36,883 nt of DNA from Candidatus Blautia faecipullorum (GTDB lineage: Bacteria; Bacillota; Clostridia; Lachnospirales; Lachnospiraceae): the NCBI GenBank assembly GCA_019115125.1, contig DXEG01000049.1, forward strand, positions 1 to 36,883. Reading direction: 5' to 3'. The notes below the pieces were generated by a model. The model saw only the letters and a program-made list of their open reading frames with translations. It was not told the origin of the DNA and made no database searches. The position numbers and the translations under genes were made by a program. This document shows positions 21,073 through 29,334 of the stretch, one piece after another. The first letter of the stretch is position 1; every line of letters starts with the position of its first letter.

Positions 21073-22361
21073 GTATTTATCCTTTCATATGCAAAATACC
21101 GGTTCACAGCCTCCAGCGTCTCTTCCACCGCCTCGTCGCTGTGGGCTGCGGAGAGGAACATGGCCTCAAACTGGGAGGGCGCAAGATGGATTCCCTGTTT
21201 CAGCATCCCCAGGAAATATTTCGCAAAGGCTTCTGTGTCTGAAGCTTTCGCGGAAGCATAGTCACTGACCTTCCCCTCTGTAAAAAAGAGACTTCCCAGA
21301 GAAGAAATATGGTTGACCTGGTATCTGCAGCCATATTTCCGAAGGAGCTTTTCCATCCCGCCATACAGCTTTTCGCCCTTCTCCTCCAGACCCTTATATA
21401 TCTCCGGATGGCTGTACAGATATTTCAATTGGGTAAGTCCCGCCGTCATAGCCACCGGATTGCCGCTCAGGGTTCCTGCCTGGTAAACAGAACCCGCAGG
21501 GGAGATCATTTCCATGATCTCTTTTCTTCCTCCATAGGCGCCCACCGGCATACCTGCCCCAATGATCTTTCCATAAGTAACCATGTCCGGCTTCACATGA
21601 AAGTATTCCGCCGCACCTCCGAAGGAAAGCCGGAACCCGGTGATCACCTCGTCGAAGATCAAAAGCGCGCCATACTGATCGCAGAGTGCCCGCAGTCCCT
21701 CAAGGAATCCTTCTTCCGGAAGGACGACGCCCATATTTGCCCCGACAGGCTCCACAATAAGAGCAGCCACCTGATCTGGCGCCTGTTCAAAAAGCTTTTT
21801 CACGCTTTCCAGATCGTTATAGACGGCAGTCATGGTATCCTGAGTACAGCCCCGGGGAACTCCCGCGCTGTCCGGCACTCCGCTGGTCATCACACCGGAG
21901 CCGGCGCTTACCAGAAGGGCGTCGCTGTGTCCATGATAGCAGCCCGCGAATTTTATGATCTTATCTCTTCCGGTAAAGCCTCTTGCCCCGCGGATCGCGC
22001 TCATGACCGCCTCTGTCCCGGAATTTACCATACGGATCATTTCCACATGAGGGATGCGCTCGCAGATAAATTCCGCCATCTCCACCTCGATTTCCGTCGC
22101 GCAGCCGAAACTCAGGCCTTTCCCGCAGGCTCTGATCACCGCCTCACGGATCTCCGGGAAATTATGCCCCAGGATCATCGGTCCCCAGGAATCAATATAA
22201 TCAATATAGCGCTTTCCGTCCGCGTCATATATATAACATCCGTCCGCGTGATCAATAAATCTCGGGGCCTCTCCGATGGCGCCGTAGGCCCTCACCGGAC
22301 TGTTGACGCCTCCCGGGATCCGCTTTGACGCCCGCGCAAATAATTCCTCTGATCTTGTCAT
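21069..22361 (-). CDS. hemL: Glutamate-1-semialdehyde 2,1-aminomutase
   Basis: A 430-residue class III PLP aminotransferase that converts glutamate-1-semialdehyde to 5-aminolevulinate in the C5 pathway. Visible elements are the N-terminal IPGGVNSPVRAYGAIGEAPRF-like region typical of HemL, the PLP-binding GTEAVMSAIR, the segment IVEPVGANMGV, the Asp of FDEVITGFRL, and the PLP lysine in VTYGKIIGAGMPVGAYGG near residue 268. The start ATG shares one base with the hemB stop (TGATG) and the stop overlaps aroC. It works directly with HemA, encoded at the other end of the operon, which supplies its unstable substrate. Confidence 0.96.
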   Translation of the reverse strand: MTRSEELFARASKRIPGGVNSPVRAYGAIGEAPRFIDHADGCYIYDADGKRYIDYIDSWGPMILGHNFPEIREAVIRACGKGLSFGCATEIEVEMAEFICERIPHVEMIRMVNSGTEAVMSAIRGARGFTGRDKIIKFAGCYHGHSDALLVSAGSGVMTSGVPDSAGVPRGCTQDTMTAVYNDLESVKKLFEQAPDQVAALIVEPVGANMGVVLPEEGFLEGLRALCDQYGALLIFDEVITGFRLSFGGAAEYFHVKPDMVTYGKIIGAGMPVGAYGGRKEIMEMISPAGSVYQAGTLSGNPVAMTAGLTQLKYLYSHPEIYKGLEEKGEKLYGGMEKLLRKYGCRYQVNHISSLGSLFFTEGKVSDYASAKASDTEAFAKYFLGMLKQGIHLAPSQFEAMFLSAAHSDEAVEETLEAVNRYFAYERINT

Positions 22362-23344
22362 CAGCCAATTCTCCCTTCATCTATAAATCCGGCAAGCTCC
22401 TGAGCATAGTAAGTCAGATAGATCTGTACTCCCGCCCGGAACGCGCTGGCCGCCATCTCGCAGACAATTTTGTCCTCCTCGATCCAGCCCATCCTGGCGG
22501 CGGCTTTTACCATGGCGTACTCGCCGCTTACGCTGTATGCCGCCACCGGCACATGGACAGCCTTATGAACCTCCGATACCAGATCAAGATAAGACATGGC
22601 CGGCTTGATCATAATAATATCCGCGCCTTCTTCCACATCCGTAAGAGCTTCCTTCATTCCTTCCCGGCGGTTATGATAATCCATCTGATAGCTTCTGCGG
22701 TCGCCGAAGGCCGGGGCGGAATCCGCCGCTTCACGGAAGGGGCCGTAAAAAGCCGAGGCATATTTCACCGCGTAGGACATAATAGGAGTTTCCTTATGCC
22801 CTGCCCTGTCCAGACACTCCCGGATGGCGCGCACACGTCCGTCCATCATATCAGAGGGCGCCACCATATCGGCGCCTGCCTCCACATGTGAAAGCGCGGT
22901 TTTGGCCAGCAGCTCCAGAGTAGCGTCGTTGTCCACCTCATGACCGCAGAGCACGCCGCAGTGACCGTGGGATGTATATTCGCACATGCAGACGTCCGTC
23001 ACATAATAGAGATCCGGAAACTGCTTCCTGGCTTCCCTGAGGGCCTTCTGCACAATTCCGTTCTCCGCGTATGCCCCGCTTCCCACCTCGTCTTTATAAT
23101 CCGGAATACCGAACAGCATAACGCTTCCGACTCCCGCCTTTGAAAGCTCCTCCAGCTTATAGGGAAGCAGATCCACGCTGTAGCGGAACTGTCCCTCCAT
23201 AGAGGGAATCTCTTCCTTCAGATTCTTCCCCTCCTGTACAAAAAGAGGGTAGATCAGTGAGGACTTGTCTATCCTTGTCTCTCTCACCATTTTTCTCAGT
23301 GTTTCGTTTCCTCTCAGTCTCCTTGGTCTCTGGATCAAATCCAT
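22361..23344 (-). CDS. hemB: Delta-aminolevulinic acid dehydratase (porphobilinogen synthase)
   Basis: A protein of about 327 residues that condenses two 5-aminolevulinates into porphobilinogen. Signatures are RPRRLR at the start, DVCMCEYTSHGHCG near residue 120 with the cysteines of the zinc-dependent class, the Schiff-base lysines in MSYAVKYASAFYGPFREA and IMIKPAMSYLD, and the active-site lid following the latter. The zinc-type cysteine triad suggests a Zn enzyme. The ATG at 23344 is chosen; a GTG three codons upstream (23353) overlapping the cobA/hemD stop is the alternative. The stop is coupled to hemL. Confidence 0.95.
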   Translation of the reverse strand: MDLIQRPRRLRGNETLRKMVRETRIDKSSLIYPLFVQEGKNLKEEIPSMEGQFRYSVDLLPYKLEELSKAGVGSVMLFGIPDYKDEVGSGAYAENGIVQKALREARKQFPDLYYVTDVCMCEYTSHGHCGVLCGHEVDNDATLELLAKTALSHVEAGADMVAPSDMMDGRVRAIRECLDRAGHKETPIMSYAVKYASAFYGPFREAADSAPAFGDRRSYQMDYHNRREGMKEALTDVEEGADIIMIKPAMSYLDLVSEVHKAVHVPVAAYSVSGEYAMVKAAARMGWIEEDKIVCEMAASAFRAGVQIYLTYYAQELAGFIDEGRIG

Positions 23345-23349
23345 ATCTC

Positions 23350-24864
23350 TCACTCTCTTTCTTTTTGTGCTTTTATCTCCTCCACCAAAGCGATCAGATC
23401 GCTGATGGCTGCCTTTTCCGACATATAGGTTTCCATATGAAACTGATCAGCCGCGGCTTTTGTCTGTTTTCCGATACATGCCGCAATGAGACCGGAATAA
23501 TCTGCCTCTCCCACTGCTTCCGCAAAGCCTCTGACCGTAGAAGCGCTGGTAAAAACAGCGCAGTCGATGCTTCCGGACTGAAGCTCCTCCTTCAGATCGA
23601 TCAGAGCGCTTCTTTCATATACGGTCTCATAGGTGGGTACGTCGTCCACGAAGGCTCCATGCTCCCTAAGCACGCGCGCCAGATTCTCATTTCCCCTGCT
23701 GGCCCGGGGGATCAGGATACGTTCGCCGCCCTTCAGCTCTTTTGCAAGAGACGCCGCTAGGGAATCCCCGTCGTAAATCTCAGGGATCAGATCCACCAAA
23801 AGACCTTTTTCCTCAAGAGCCTTCGCGGTCCCCTGACCGATAGCCGCAAGCTTTACTCCGAAAAGGCTTCGGACATCCTTTTTGTATTTTTTCATTTCCT
23901 GAAAAAAGATTTCCGCGCCGGTAGGGCTCGTAAATACAGCCCACTGGTAAGTATGGATCCTGTCAAGAGCCTCGTACAGACGGCTCTGATCCTCAAGGGC
24001 TTCCGTCTTAATGGAGGGAAGCTCCAGAACCTCCGCCCCTCTTTCTCTCAAAAGCTCCGACGTGCGGGAGCTTCTGTTTTTTGGCCGCGTCACAAGAATC
24101 TTCCAGCCCTCCAGCGGGAGCATTTCGTACCAGGCAAAGGTATCCGCGAGAGCGCACACCTTACCCACCACAATGATCGCCGGGGTTTTTACTCCCTGAC
24201 GGGCCGCCTCCCCTGCCAGATTCTGTACGTCTGACACGATCCGCTTCTGCCCGGCTGTGGTTCCCTTCTGCAAAACCGCCGCAGGCATCGCGGGGTCGAT
24301 ACCTCCGTCAAGAAGTCCCTGGCAGATATCCCCGAGAGCGGCCACCCCCATGAGAAAAACCAGAGTTCCTTTTGCGCGGACAAGAGCTTCAAAATCAATA
24401 TCGTACTTCTGCCCTGCCCTCCTGTGTCCTGTGATGATATGCAGGGAGGAACAGAAATCCCGGTGCGTCACCGGAATTCCATTGTAGGCGGGAACCGCCA
24501 GAGGAGACGTCACTCCCGGAACCACCTCATAGGGAATCTGATTTTCTGTCAGAAGCTCCAGCTCCTCGCCGCCTCTGCCGAAAAGAAAGGGATCTCCTCC
24601 CTTGAGCCGCACCACACGGTATCCTTTTTTTGCCTCCTCAAGGAGGATCTCGTTGATCTGCTCCTGGGGCACGGTGTGTTTGTCCGCACGTTTTCCTACA
24701 TAAATCAGCCTGGCGGATTCCGGGATCTTTGTAAGAACTCCCTGTCCTACCAGACTGTCATATACGACTACCTCAGCCTTTTGAAGAACTTCCATTCCCT
24801 TCAGTGTAAACAGTCCCGCGTCGCCCGGTCCGGCGCCCACAAGCCATACCTTTCCGACTTTCAT
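23350..24864 (-). CDS. cobA-hemD: Fused uroporphyrinogen III methyltransferase / uroporphyrinogen III synthase
   Basis: A 504-residue two-domain fusion. Residues 1 to about 245 are the SAM-dependent methyltransferase CobA/SUMT: VGAGPGD at 9-15, DSLVGQGVL, VRLKGGDPFLFGRGGEE and the later VPGVTSPLAVPAYNGIPVTHR. It makes precorrin-2 from uroporphyrinogen III. Residues about 252-504 are HemD, which closes hydroxymethylbilane to uroporphyrinogen III: LVTRPKNRSSRTSELL, WAVFTSPTGAEIF and CAVFTSASTVRGF. Linking the enzyme that makes uroporphyrinogen III to the one that methylates it commits the intermediate to siroheme/cobalamin. Such fusions are common in Clostridia. The start overlaps the hemC stop (ATGA) with an AAAGGAGA site. 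Confidence 0.95.
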   Translation of the reverse strand: MKVGKVWLVGAGPGDAGLFTLKGMEVLQKAEVVVYDSLVGQGVLTKIPESARLIYVGKRADKHTVPQEQINEILLEEAKKGYRVVRLKGGDPFLFGRGGEELELLTENQIPYEVVPGVTSPLAVPAYNGIPVTHRDFCSSLHIITGHRRAGQKYDIDFEALVRAKGTLVFLMGVAALGDICQGLLDGGIDPAMPAAVLQKGTTAGQKRIVSDVQNLAGEAARQGVKTPAIIVVGKVCALADTFAWYEMLPLEGWKILVTRPKNRSSRTSELLRERGAEVLELPSIKTEALEDQSRLYEALDRIHTYQWAVFTSPTGAEIFFQEMKKYKKDVRSLFGVKLAAIGQGTAKALEEKGLLVDLIPEIYDGDSLAASLAKELKGGERILIPRASRGNENLARVLREHGAFVDDVPTYETVYERSALIDLKEELQSGSIDCAVFTSASTVRGFAEAVGEADYSGLIAACIGKQTKAAADQFHMETYMSEKAAISDLIALVEEIKAQKERE

Positions 24865-25760
24865 ATCTGTTCTCCTTTTTCCTTCGATTCTTTTAATCTC
24901 TCTGCCAGAGCCGCGCCAAGGGCTTCCGCCTCCTCTGCGTCCCCTGATATACTGCCCTTTATGTATGTTCCGTCCTCTTCCCTGTAATAAAGTCCCGTAA
25001 GAAACAGAGCGCCCTCGCGGATCTCTCCGTAAGCGGCCACCGGGGAAGAACAGCCGCCGTCAAGATATCTTACGAAGGCTCTCTCCGCCTGCCCCGCCGC
25101 CCAGGAATCTGGATCGCCATATTCTTCCAAAAAGCTGTAATCCATTCCCTCTCTGCCCTGAACGGCCAAAATCCCCTGTCCCGCTGCGGGAAGTATCTCT
25201 TCTGTTGTAAAATAGCGGCTGATCCTGTTTTCAAGCCCCAGGCGGATCAGTCCGGCCGCCGCCAGAACCAGGGCGGAATAACCTCCCTCGTCCAGCTTTC
25301 TGAGCCTTGTCTGCAGATTCCCGCGAATACTTTTCACCTCTGCGTCCGGAAATATTTTTTTCAACTGCAGGGTTCTCCTTAAACTGGAGCAGCCGATAGG
25401 CTTGCTTCTGTCCAGCTCTTTTACTCCTTCGGGGAGCACAAGGACGTCCCTTGGATCCTCTCTTTTGGAAAAGGCCAGAAGGGGAAGGCTTTCGGGAATC
25501 TCCATCGGCATATCCTTCAGGCTGTGTACGGACAGATCTGTCCTTCCATCCAGAAGCGCCCTGTCCAGCTCTTTTACAAACAGGCCTTTTCCCCCGATCT
25601 TATCAAGAGTACGGTCAAGGATCCTGTCTCCGGTGGTCTTCATAGTAAGAAGCTCCACCTGGATCTGGGGATTCGTATTTTTAATGTAGGTTTCCACTGT
25701 CCTGCTCTGGAGTACCGCCAGTCTGCTTTCTCTGCTGCCTATCACTATCTTAGTCGTCAT
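24861..25760 (-). CDS. hemC: Porphobilinogen deaminase (hydroxymethylbilane synthase)
   Basis: A 299-residue enzyme that joins four porphobilinogens into linear hydroxymethylbilane. Motifs are IGSRESRLAVLQSRTVE at the N-terminus, HSLKDMPMEIPESL, the Arg-rich GCSSLRRTLQLKK and RGNLQTRLRKLDEG, and the cofactor-binding cysteine, Cys237, in the GGCSSPV loop that carries the dipyrromethane. The ATG lies inside the last codons of the upstream dehydrogenase gene (11-base overlap) after a GGAG site. The enzyme hands its unstable product to HemD, encoded by the next gene. Confidence 0.95.
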   Translation of the reverse strand: MTTKIVIGSRESRLAVLQSRTVETYIKNTNPQIQVELLTMKTTGDRILDRTLDKIGGKGLFVKELDRALLDGRTDLSVHSLKDMPMEIPESLPLLAFSKREDPRDVLVLPEGVKELDRSKPIGCSSLRRTLQLKKIFPDAEVKSIRGNLQTRLRKLDEGGYSALVLAAAGLIRLGLENRISRYFTTEEILPAAGQGILAVQGREGMDYSFLEEYGDPDSWAAGQAERAFVRYLDGGCSSPVAAYGEIREGALFLTGLYYREEDGTYIKGSISGDAEEAEALGAALAERLKESKEKGEQI

Positions 25761-26226
25761 GCTCCGTTTTCTCCTCCATTGCTTCCTGGATAGCTATCCG
25801 CACCCTGCGGGCCCTTTTGTGGTTCAGTCCGCTGGCCGTGATGCCCACTACCACCTCGTCGTGCATATAAATTCCCGGAAAATAAAAATCACACTTGCTC
25901 TTATCATCCGCAACGTTTACATAAATTCCTTCTTCCTTGCAGACCCGGTAGATCTCGTCATTCAGCTTCCAGTCGTTGGTCGCCGCGATCACCATATAGG
26001 CATTCTGAAAATCAGAGCGTTTTACCGGCCTCATGATCAGATTCACATATCCTGTCTTTCCAAGCTCCTGAAGCTCCACGGTGGCCCTCGGCGCTACCGC
26101 GGTCACATTCCGGGTGAACTGCAGAAGCGTTTTTATCCTTCTGGTGGCAATATTGCCGCCGCCTACCACTACAATATTTTTATCCGACAGATCCACAAAC
26201 ATCGGAAAGTATCGTTTATTCTTCAT
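25750..26226 (-). CDS. sirC: Precorrin-2 dehydrogenase (SirC/Met8/CysG N-terminal type)
   Basis: A 158-residue NAD-dependent enzyme that oxidises precorrin-2 to sirohydrochlorin. The N-terminal Rossmann part shows the strand NIVVVGGGNIATRR at residues 17-30, followed by TLLQFTRNVTAVAP. The second part has VIAATNDWKLNDEIY, and then a dimerisation segment with NVADDKSKCDFYFPGI. The protein is shorter than full Met8 or CysG and lacks a clear chelatase extension, so metal insertion is probably done elsewhere, for example by CbiK. The start is the ATG at 26226, with GGAG inside the hemA 3' end; a longer frame upstream lacks its own site. Confidence 0.9.
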   Translation of the reverse strand: MKNKRYFPMFVDLSDKNIVVVGGGNIATRRIKTLLQFTRNVTAVAPRATVELQELGKTGYVNLIMRPVKRSDFQNAYMVIAATNDWKLNDEIYRVCKEEGIYVNVADDKSKCDFYFPGIYMHDEVVVGITASGLNHKRARRVRIAIQEAMEEKTEHDD

Positions 26227-27445
26227 AAAGTTTCTCCAGTCCGGCAACGCACTCCAGAAAGGCTTCCTGATTCAGACTGTCCCTCAGTCCGAAAATCAGC
26301 TTGTTTACCACTTTTCCCGCCGCTGTATCCACGGCCTGGAGAAGCTTCTCTCTGTCGCCCGGCTCCATGGGTGTATTTTTTAATATTTTATCGATACGGA
26401 GATTCAGATCCTGAACGGCGTCCTCCCTGATCTCCTGTATCCGGGGAATCAGATCTCTTCCGTTCAGCCACTGAAAAAACTCGTCCATCTGCGCTTTTAC
26501 GATGGCGTCCGCCTGCCGGATACTTTCCTCCGTTTCAGGGGAAAGACTGCCGCCGCGGAAGCTGTCCATATCATACAATGTAATTCCGTCTCTTGCGCCT
26601 ATACAGGGCTCTATATCACGTGGCACCGCCAGATCAAGAAGAACCAGCTCTTTTTCAAGAGATAACTCCTGAAACTGTTCTTCACGGAGCGTATAATTAG
26701 GACTTGCCGTAGCGCTGACTACCAGATCACACTGTGGAAGAAATTCCATACGTTCTCCGTAATTGATGCGGCTGCATCCGGATGGAATCTCCACCACCCC
26801 GCTTCTGTACTGACGTACAGTCACTGTCACTGAAGCCCCCGCCTCTCTCAGTGTCTGAGCGGCAACCTTTCCCATCTCGCCGTTTCCGATCACCATACAG
26901 GTCTTTCCGCATACATCATAGCCCTGCTCCTTCAGCGAAGTCAGCGCAAGGTGTATCACGGAAGGATTGCCGTGGGCGAGAGGAACCTCTGTCTTGATTT
27001 TTTTCCCCGCGGTGGCAGCCATCCTGAACAAAACCTCCAGCACTCCGTCCGAGGCATAGTGTTCTCTGGAAAGGCTCAGAGCGTCCTTGATCTGGGTAAG
27101 GATCTGATCCTCTCCGAGTATCTGGGACTTCAGGCCTCCGGCCAGATAAAAGAGATGTTTTACCGCCTCCTGGTCTTTTCTTACAATAAAATATTTTTCG
27201 TAGGAGCTGTCCTCTATTCCCTTCAGTCCACAGAGACACTGATAAAGAGAAAGCTCCTGATCTTCCTCATGACTCGCCCAGATTTCCAGCCGGTTGCAGG
27301 TAGAAAGGATCACACAGCCGTAGATCCCCGCCGTTTTTTTCATTTTTTCCATTGCCTCTCCCGCGTTTTTCTTAGTAAAGGCAAACAGGGCCCTGATATC
27401 CACCGGAGCTCTGTCATGGTCTATTCCAATCATGGAAATGGTCAT
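26216..27445 (-). CDS. hemA: Glutamyl-tRNA reductase
   Basis: A protein of about 409 residues that reduces glutamyl-tRNA(Glu) with NADPH to glutamate-1-semialdehyde, the first committed step of C5 tetrapyrrole synthesis. Motifs are MIGIDHDRAPVDIR, the nucleophile Cys50 in STCNRLEIWA, GEDQILTQIKDAL, the NADPH-binding VIGNGEMGKVAA, and the C-terminal dimerisation helices. The start chosen is the ATG at 27445 (MTISMIGID). The frame extends upstream to 27472, but those codons contain the AAGGAG site. It is first in the operon, behind a SigA-type promoter and a leader of about 110 bases in which I see no known riboswitch. Confidence 0.94.
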   Translation of the reverse strand: MTISMIGIDHDRAPVDIRALFAFTKKNAGEAMEKMKKTAGIYGCVILSTCNRLEIWASHEEDQELSLYQCLCGLKGIEDSSYEKYFIVRKDQEAVKHLFYLAGGLKSQILGEDQILTQIKDALSLSREHYASDGVLEVLFRMAATAGKKIKTEVPLAHGNPSVIHLALTSLKEQGYDVCGKTCMVIGNGEMGKVAAQTLREAGASVTVTVRQYRSGVVEIPSGCSRINYGERMEFLPQCDLVVSATASPNYTLREEQFQELSLEKELVLLDLAVPRDIEPCIGARDGITLYDMDSFRGGSLSPETEESIRQADAIVKAQMDEFFQWLNGRDLIPRIQEIREDAVQDLNLRIDKILKNTPMEPGDREKLLQAVDTAAGKVVNKLIFGLRDSLNQEAFLECVAGLEKLYEE

Positions 27446-27564
27446 AATTCTATGATTCTCCTTTGTGCTCACTCGACATTCCTTTTATACTGACAGCTTC
27501 AGACTCCTGTCTTTACGGAATGACGCCGGCCCCTCGGCGAATCCGCTGAAGGACACTATTATTA

Positions 27565-27593
27565 ATGATAAACACTGGAGCGGATAATGTCAA
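27565..27593 (-). promoter_or_regulatory. Promoter of the hem operon
   Basis: On the minus strand TTGACA (plus 27588-27593) and TATCAT (plus 27565-27570) are 17 bases apart, upstream of hemA. The gap between 27600 and 27664 holds only a weak stem, CCGCA/TGCGG, followed by TTTT (about 27645-27665) that may end the glp transcript. Confidence 0.7.
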
Positions 27594-27664
27594 TCCCGGC
27601 CATTTATTTTTTATTCATCTGCGCCATTCGCCATTCGTAAAACCGCACTGCGTGCTTACTGCGG

Positions 27665-28030
27665 CTAAACTGATTCTACATTTTTCGTTGCGATCACCGG
27701 TATCCCCGTTCCCGCAGTGTTGGAAAGGATCACGTCTCCTATGGCAACCGGAGCGGTAACTGTTACTTTTTTTAATTCCTCCATACATAAAAAAATCTTT
27801 TCTTTTGGGATTTCTTTTTCTGTTTTTACAGATACCATGGGAATCGTTCCCCCGGTCACCGGAACGGAAGACGTCACCGTACGCACCGGATGGGCAACCT
27901 CCTGCTCCGCGTAGATCTTTCCTTTTCTGCAGGTATTTCCGGTGATCTTCTTAATTTCCTTTCCAGCTCTGCTGACCTTTAATGTACAGCCCATGGGACA
28001 GCCGATACAGGTCAGATAAATCTCTTCCAT
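27665..28030 (-). CDS. DUF1667 protein, probable iron-sulfur partner of the glycerol-3-phosphate dehydrogenase
   Basis: A 121-residue protein with CIGCPMGC (Cys8, Cys11, Cys15) and Cys34 in GNTCRKG, a four-cysteine pattern suited to an iron-sulfur cluster or zinc. The rest is beta-rich (VPVTGGTIPMVSVKTEKEIPK). DUF1667 genes in Firmicutes typically follow GlpA-like and GlpB-like oxidoreductase genes, as here, and are thought to act as a small electron-transfer or assembly subunit. That function is inferred from context. The start is the ATG at 28030, nine bases after GAGG. It is the last gene of the operon, four bases after its neighbour. Confidence 0.85.
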   Translation of the reverse strand: MEEIYLTCIGCPMGCTLKVSRAGKEIKKITGNTCRKGKIYAEQEVAHPVRTVTSSVPVTGGTIPMVSVKTEKEIPKEKIFLCMEELKKVTVTAPVAIGDVILSNTAGTGIPVIATKNVESV

Positions 28031-28034
28031 AGGT

Positions 28035-29333
28035 TCAAGCCTCCTCAATCTTTACAGAAATCGCCTTCAGCTCCGGATATTTCAAAATCTGCTCTCTTGT
28101 GAACGTCAGAGTTTCCATTTCCCCGGGCACCATCACCTGCTTTTTCCGGTGAAGCACACGCTCCTGGTCAAAGTACACGCTGAGAAAACAGTTTTTGTAT
28201 ACATTGTCCGGACGGAAACGGAGAGACAGGCTTTCCTCCATCTGATCCGGCCTCAGACTGCCGGGAACAATATAGCGGATCCCCTCTGCCGCTTTGAGGA
28301 GAACATTTTTTTCAGACTCGCCATCCCTGCTTTCCGTTTGTCCTCCTTCTCCGGAGCTTTTTCCCTTCTGTATATAGACGGCCGCGTGTTTCCCGGCCAG
28401 CCCTGCCTCCTGCGACACAAAATCCACCAGATCATGGACATGCAGCACATTGCCGCAGGCGAACACTCCCTCGATGCTCGTCTCCAGGCTCTCGTTGACC
28501 CTGGGGCCGGAGGTGACGGGATCCATCTCCGCTCCCATATCCCGGGAAAGCTCATTTTCCGGAATCAGTCCCACGGAAAGAAGCAGGGTATCGCAGCGGT
28601 AATCTTCCTCCGTGCCGGGTATCGGAATTCCGTTTTTATCCACCCGGGCCAGGGTAACTCCCTCTACCCGTTTCTTTCCTTTAATGTCCACCACCGTGTG
28701 ACTGAGCTTCAGAGGAATCCCGTAGTCGTCCAGACACTGGACAATATTTCTTTTCAGGCCCCCGGAATAAGGCATCAGCTCCGCCACTGCCTTTACCTTC
28801 GCGCCCTCCAGCGTCAGGCGTCTAGCCATAATCAGACCGATATCTCCGGAACCAAGGATTACCACCTCGCGGCCCGGCATATAGCCTTCTATATTGATCA
28901 GTCTCTGAGCAGTTCCTGCGGAAAAAATACCGGCAGGGCGGAATCCCGGAAGATTCAGGGCGCCCCGGGGCCTCTCCCGGCAGCCCATGGCCAGGATCAC
29001 AGCTTTGGCGGAAATTTCAATCAGTCCTTCCTCCCGGTTCATGGCCGTCACCCGCTTTTGGGGACTGATTTCCAGAACCATTGTATTCAGTTTATATTCA
29101 ATCTTTCTTTCCTTCACAAGATCAATAAAACGCGCCGCATACTCCGGCCCTGTAAGCTCCTCCTGAAAGGTGTGCAGGCCGAATCCGTTGTGGATGCACT
29201 GATTCAGAATGCCTCCAAGCTCTTTGTCCCTTTCCAGAATAAGAACCCTTTCCGCTCCGTTGTCACGGGCTGACACAGCCGCCGCCAGTCCTGCGGGACC
29301 GCCTCCGATCACCGCCACATCATACTTTCTCAT
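28035..29333 (-). CDS. FAD/NAD-binding oxidoreductase, GlpB-like position (anaerobic glycerol-3-phosphate operon)
   Basis: A protein of about 432 residues of the pyridine nucleotide-disulfide oxidoreductase type. The FAD-binding GGGPAG is at 10-15 (VIGGGPAGLAAAVSARDNG). The central ATG-like motif is VILAMGCRERPRGA, and a second, NAD-binding Rossmann motif is VILGSGDIGLIMARRL. The FAD-contacting GVFACGNVLHVHDLVD follows, and then a C-terminal extension unlike classic reductases. It probably relays electrons between the GlpA-like dehydrogenase and an acceptor. The start is the ATG at 29333, directly after the glpA-like stop, preceded by GGGGGAAGAG; a longer frame overlaps the upstream gene. The substrate is inferred from the operon. 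Confidence 0.88.
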   Translation of the reverse strand: MRKYDVAVIGGGPAGLAAAVSARDNGAERVLILERDKELGGILNQCIHNGFGLHTFQEELTGPEYAARFIDLVKERKIEYKLNTMVLEISPQKRVTAMNREEGLIEISAKAVILAMGCRERPRGALNLPGFRPAGIFSAGTAQRLINIEGYMPGREVVILGSGDIGLIMARRLTLEGAKVKAVAELMPYSGGLKRNIVQCLDDYGIPLKLSHTVVDIKGKKRVEGVTLARVDKNGIPIPGTEEDYRCDTLLLSVGLIPENELSRDMGAEMDPVTSGPRVNESLETSIEGVFACGNVLHVHDLVDFVSQEAGLAGKHAAVYIQKGKSSGEGGQTESRDGESEKNVLLKAAEGIRYIVPGSLRPDQMEESLSLRFRPDNVYKNCFLSVYFDQERVLHRKKQVMVPGEMETLTFTREQILKYPELKAISVKIEEA

Positions 29334-29334
29334 A

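Noticed and set aside
27446-27600. Riboswitch or T-box in the hemA leader
   Set aside because: No recognisable conserved motif or terminator with a T run. The leader of about 110 bases appears plain.
27481-28048. Upstream extensions of hemA, DUF1667, sirC, cysK, FKBP and glpB-like reading frames
   Set aside because: In each case the ribosome binding site lies inside the extension, so the internal ATG was chosen.
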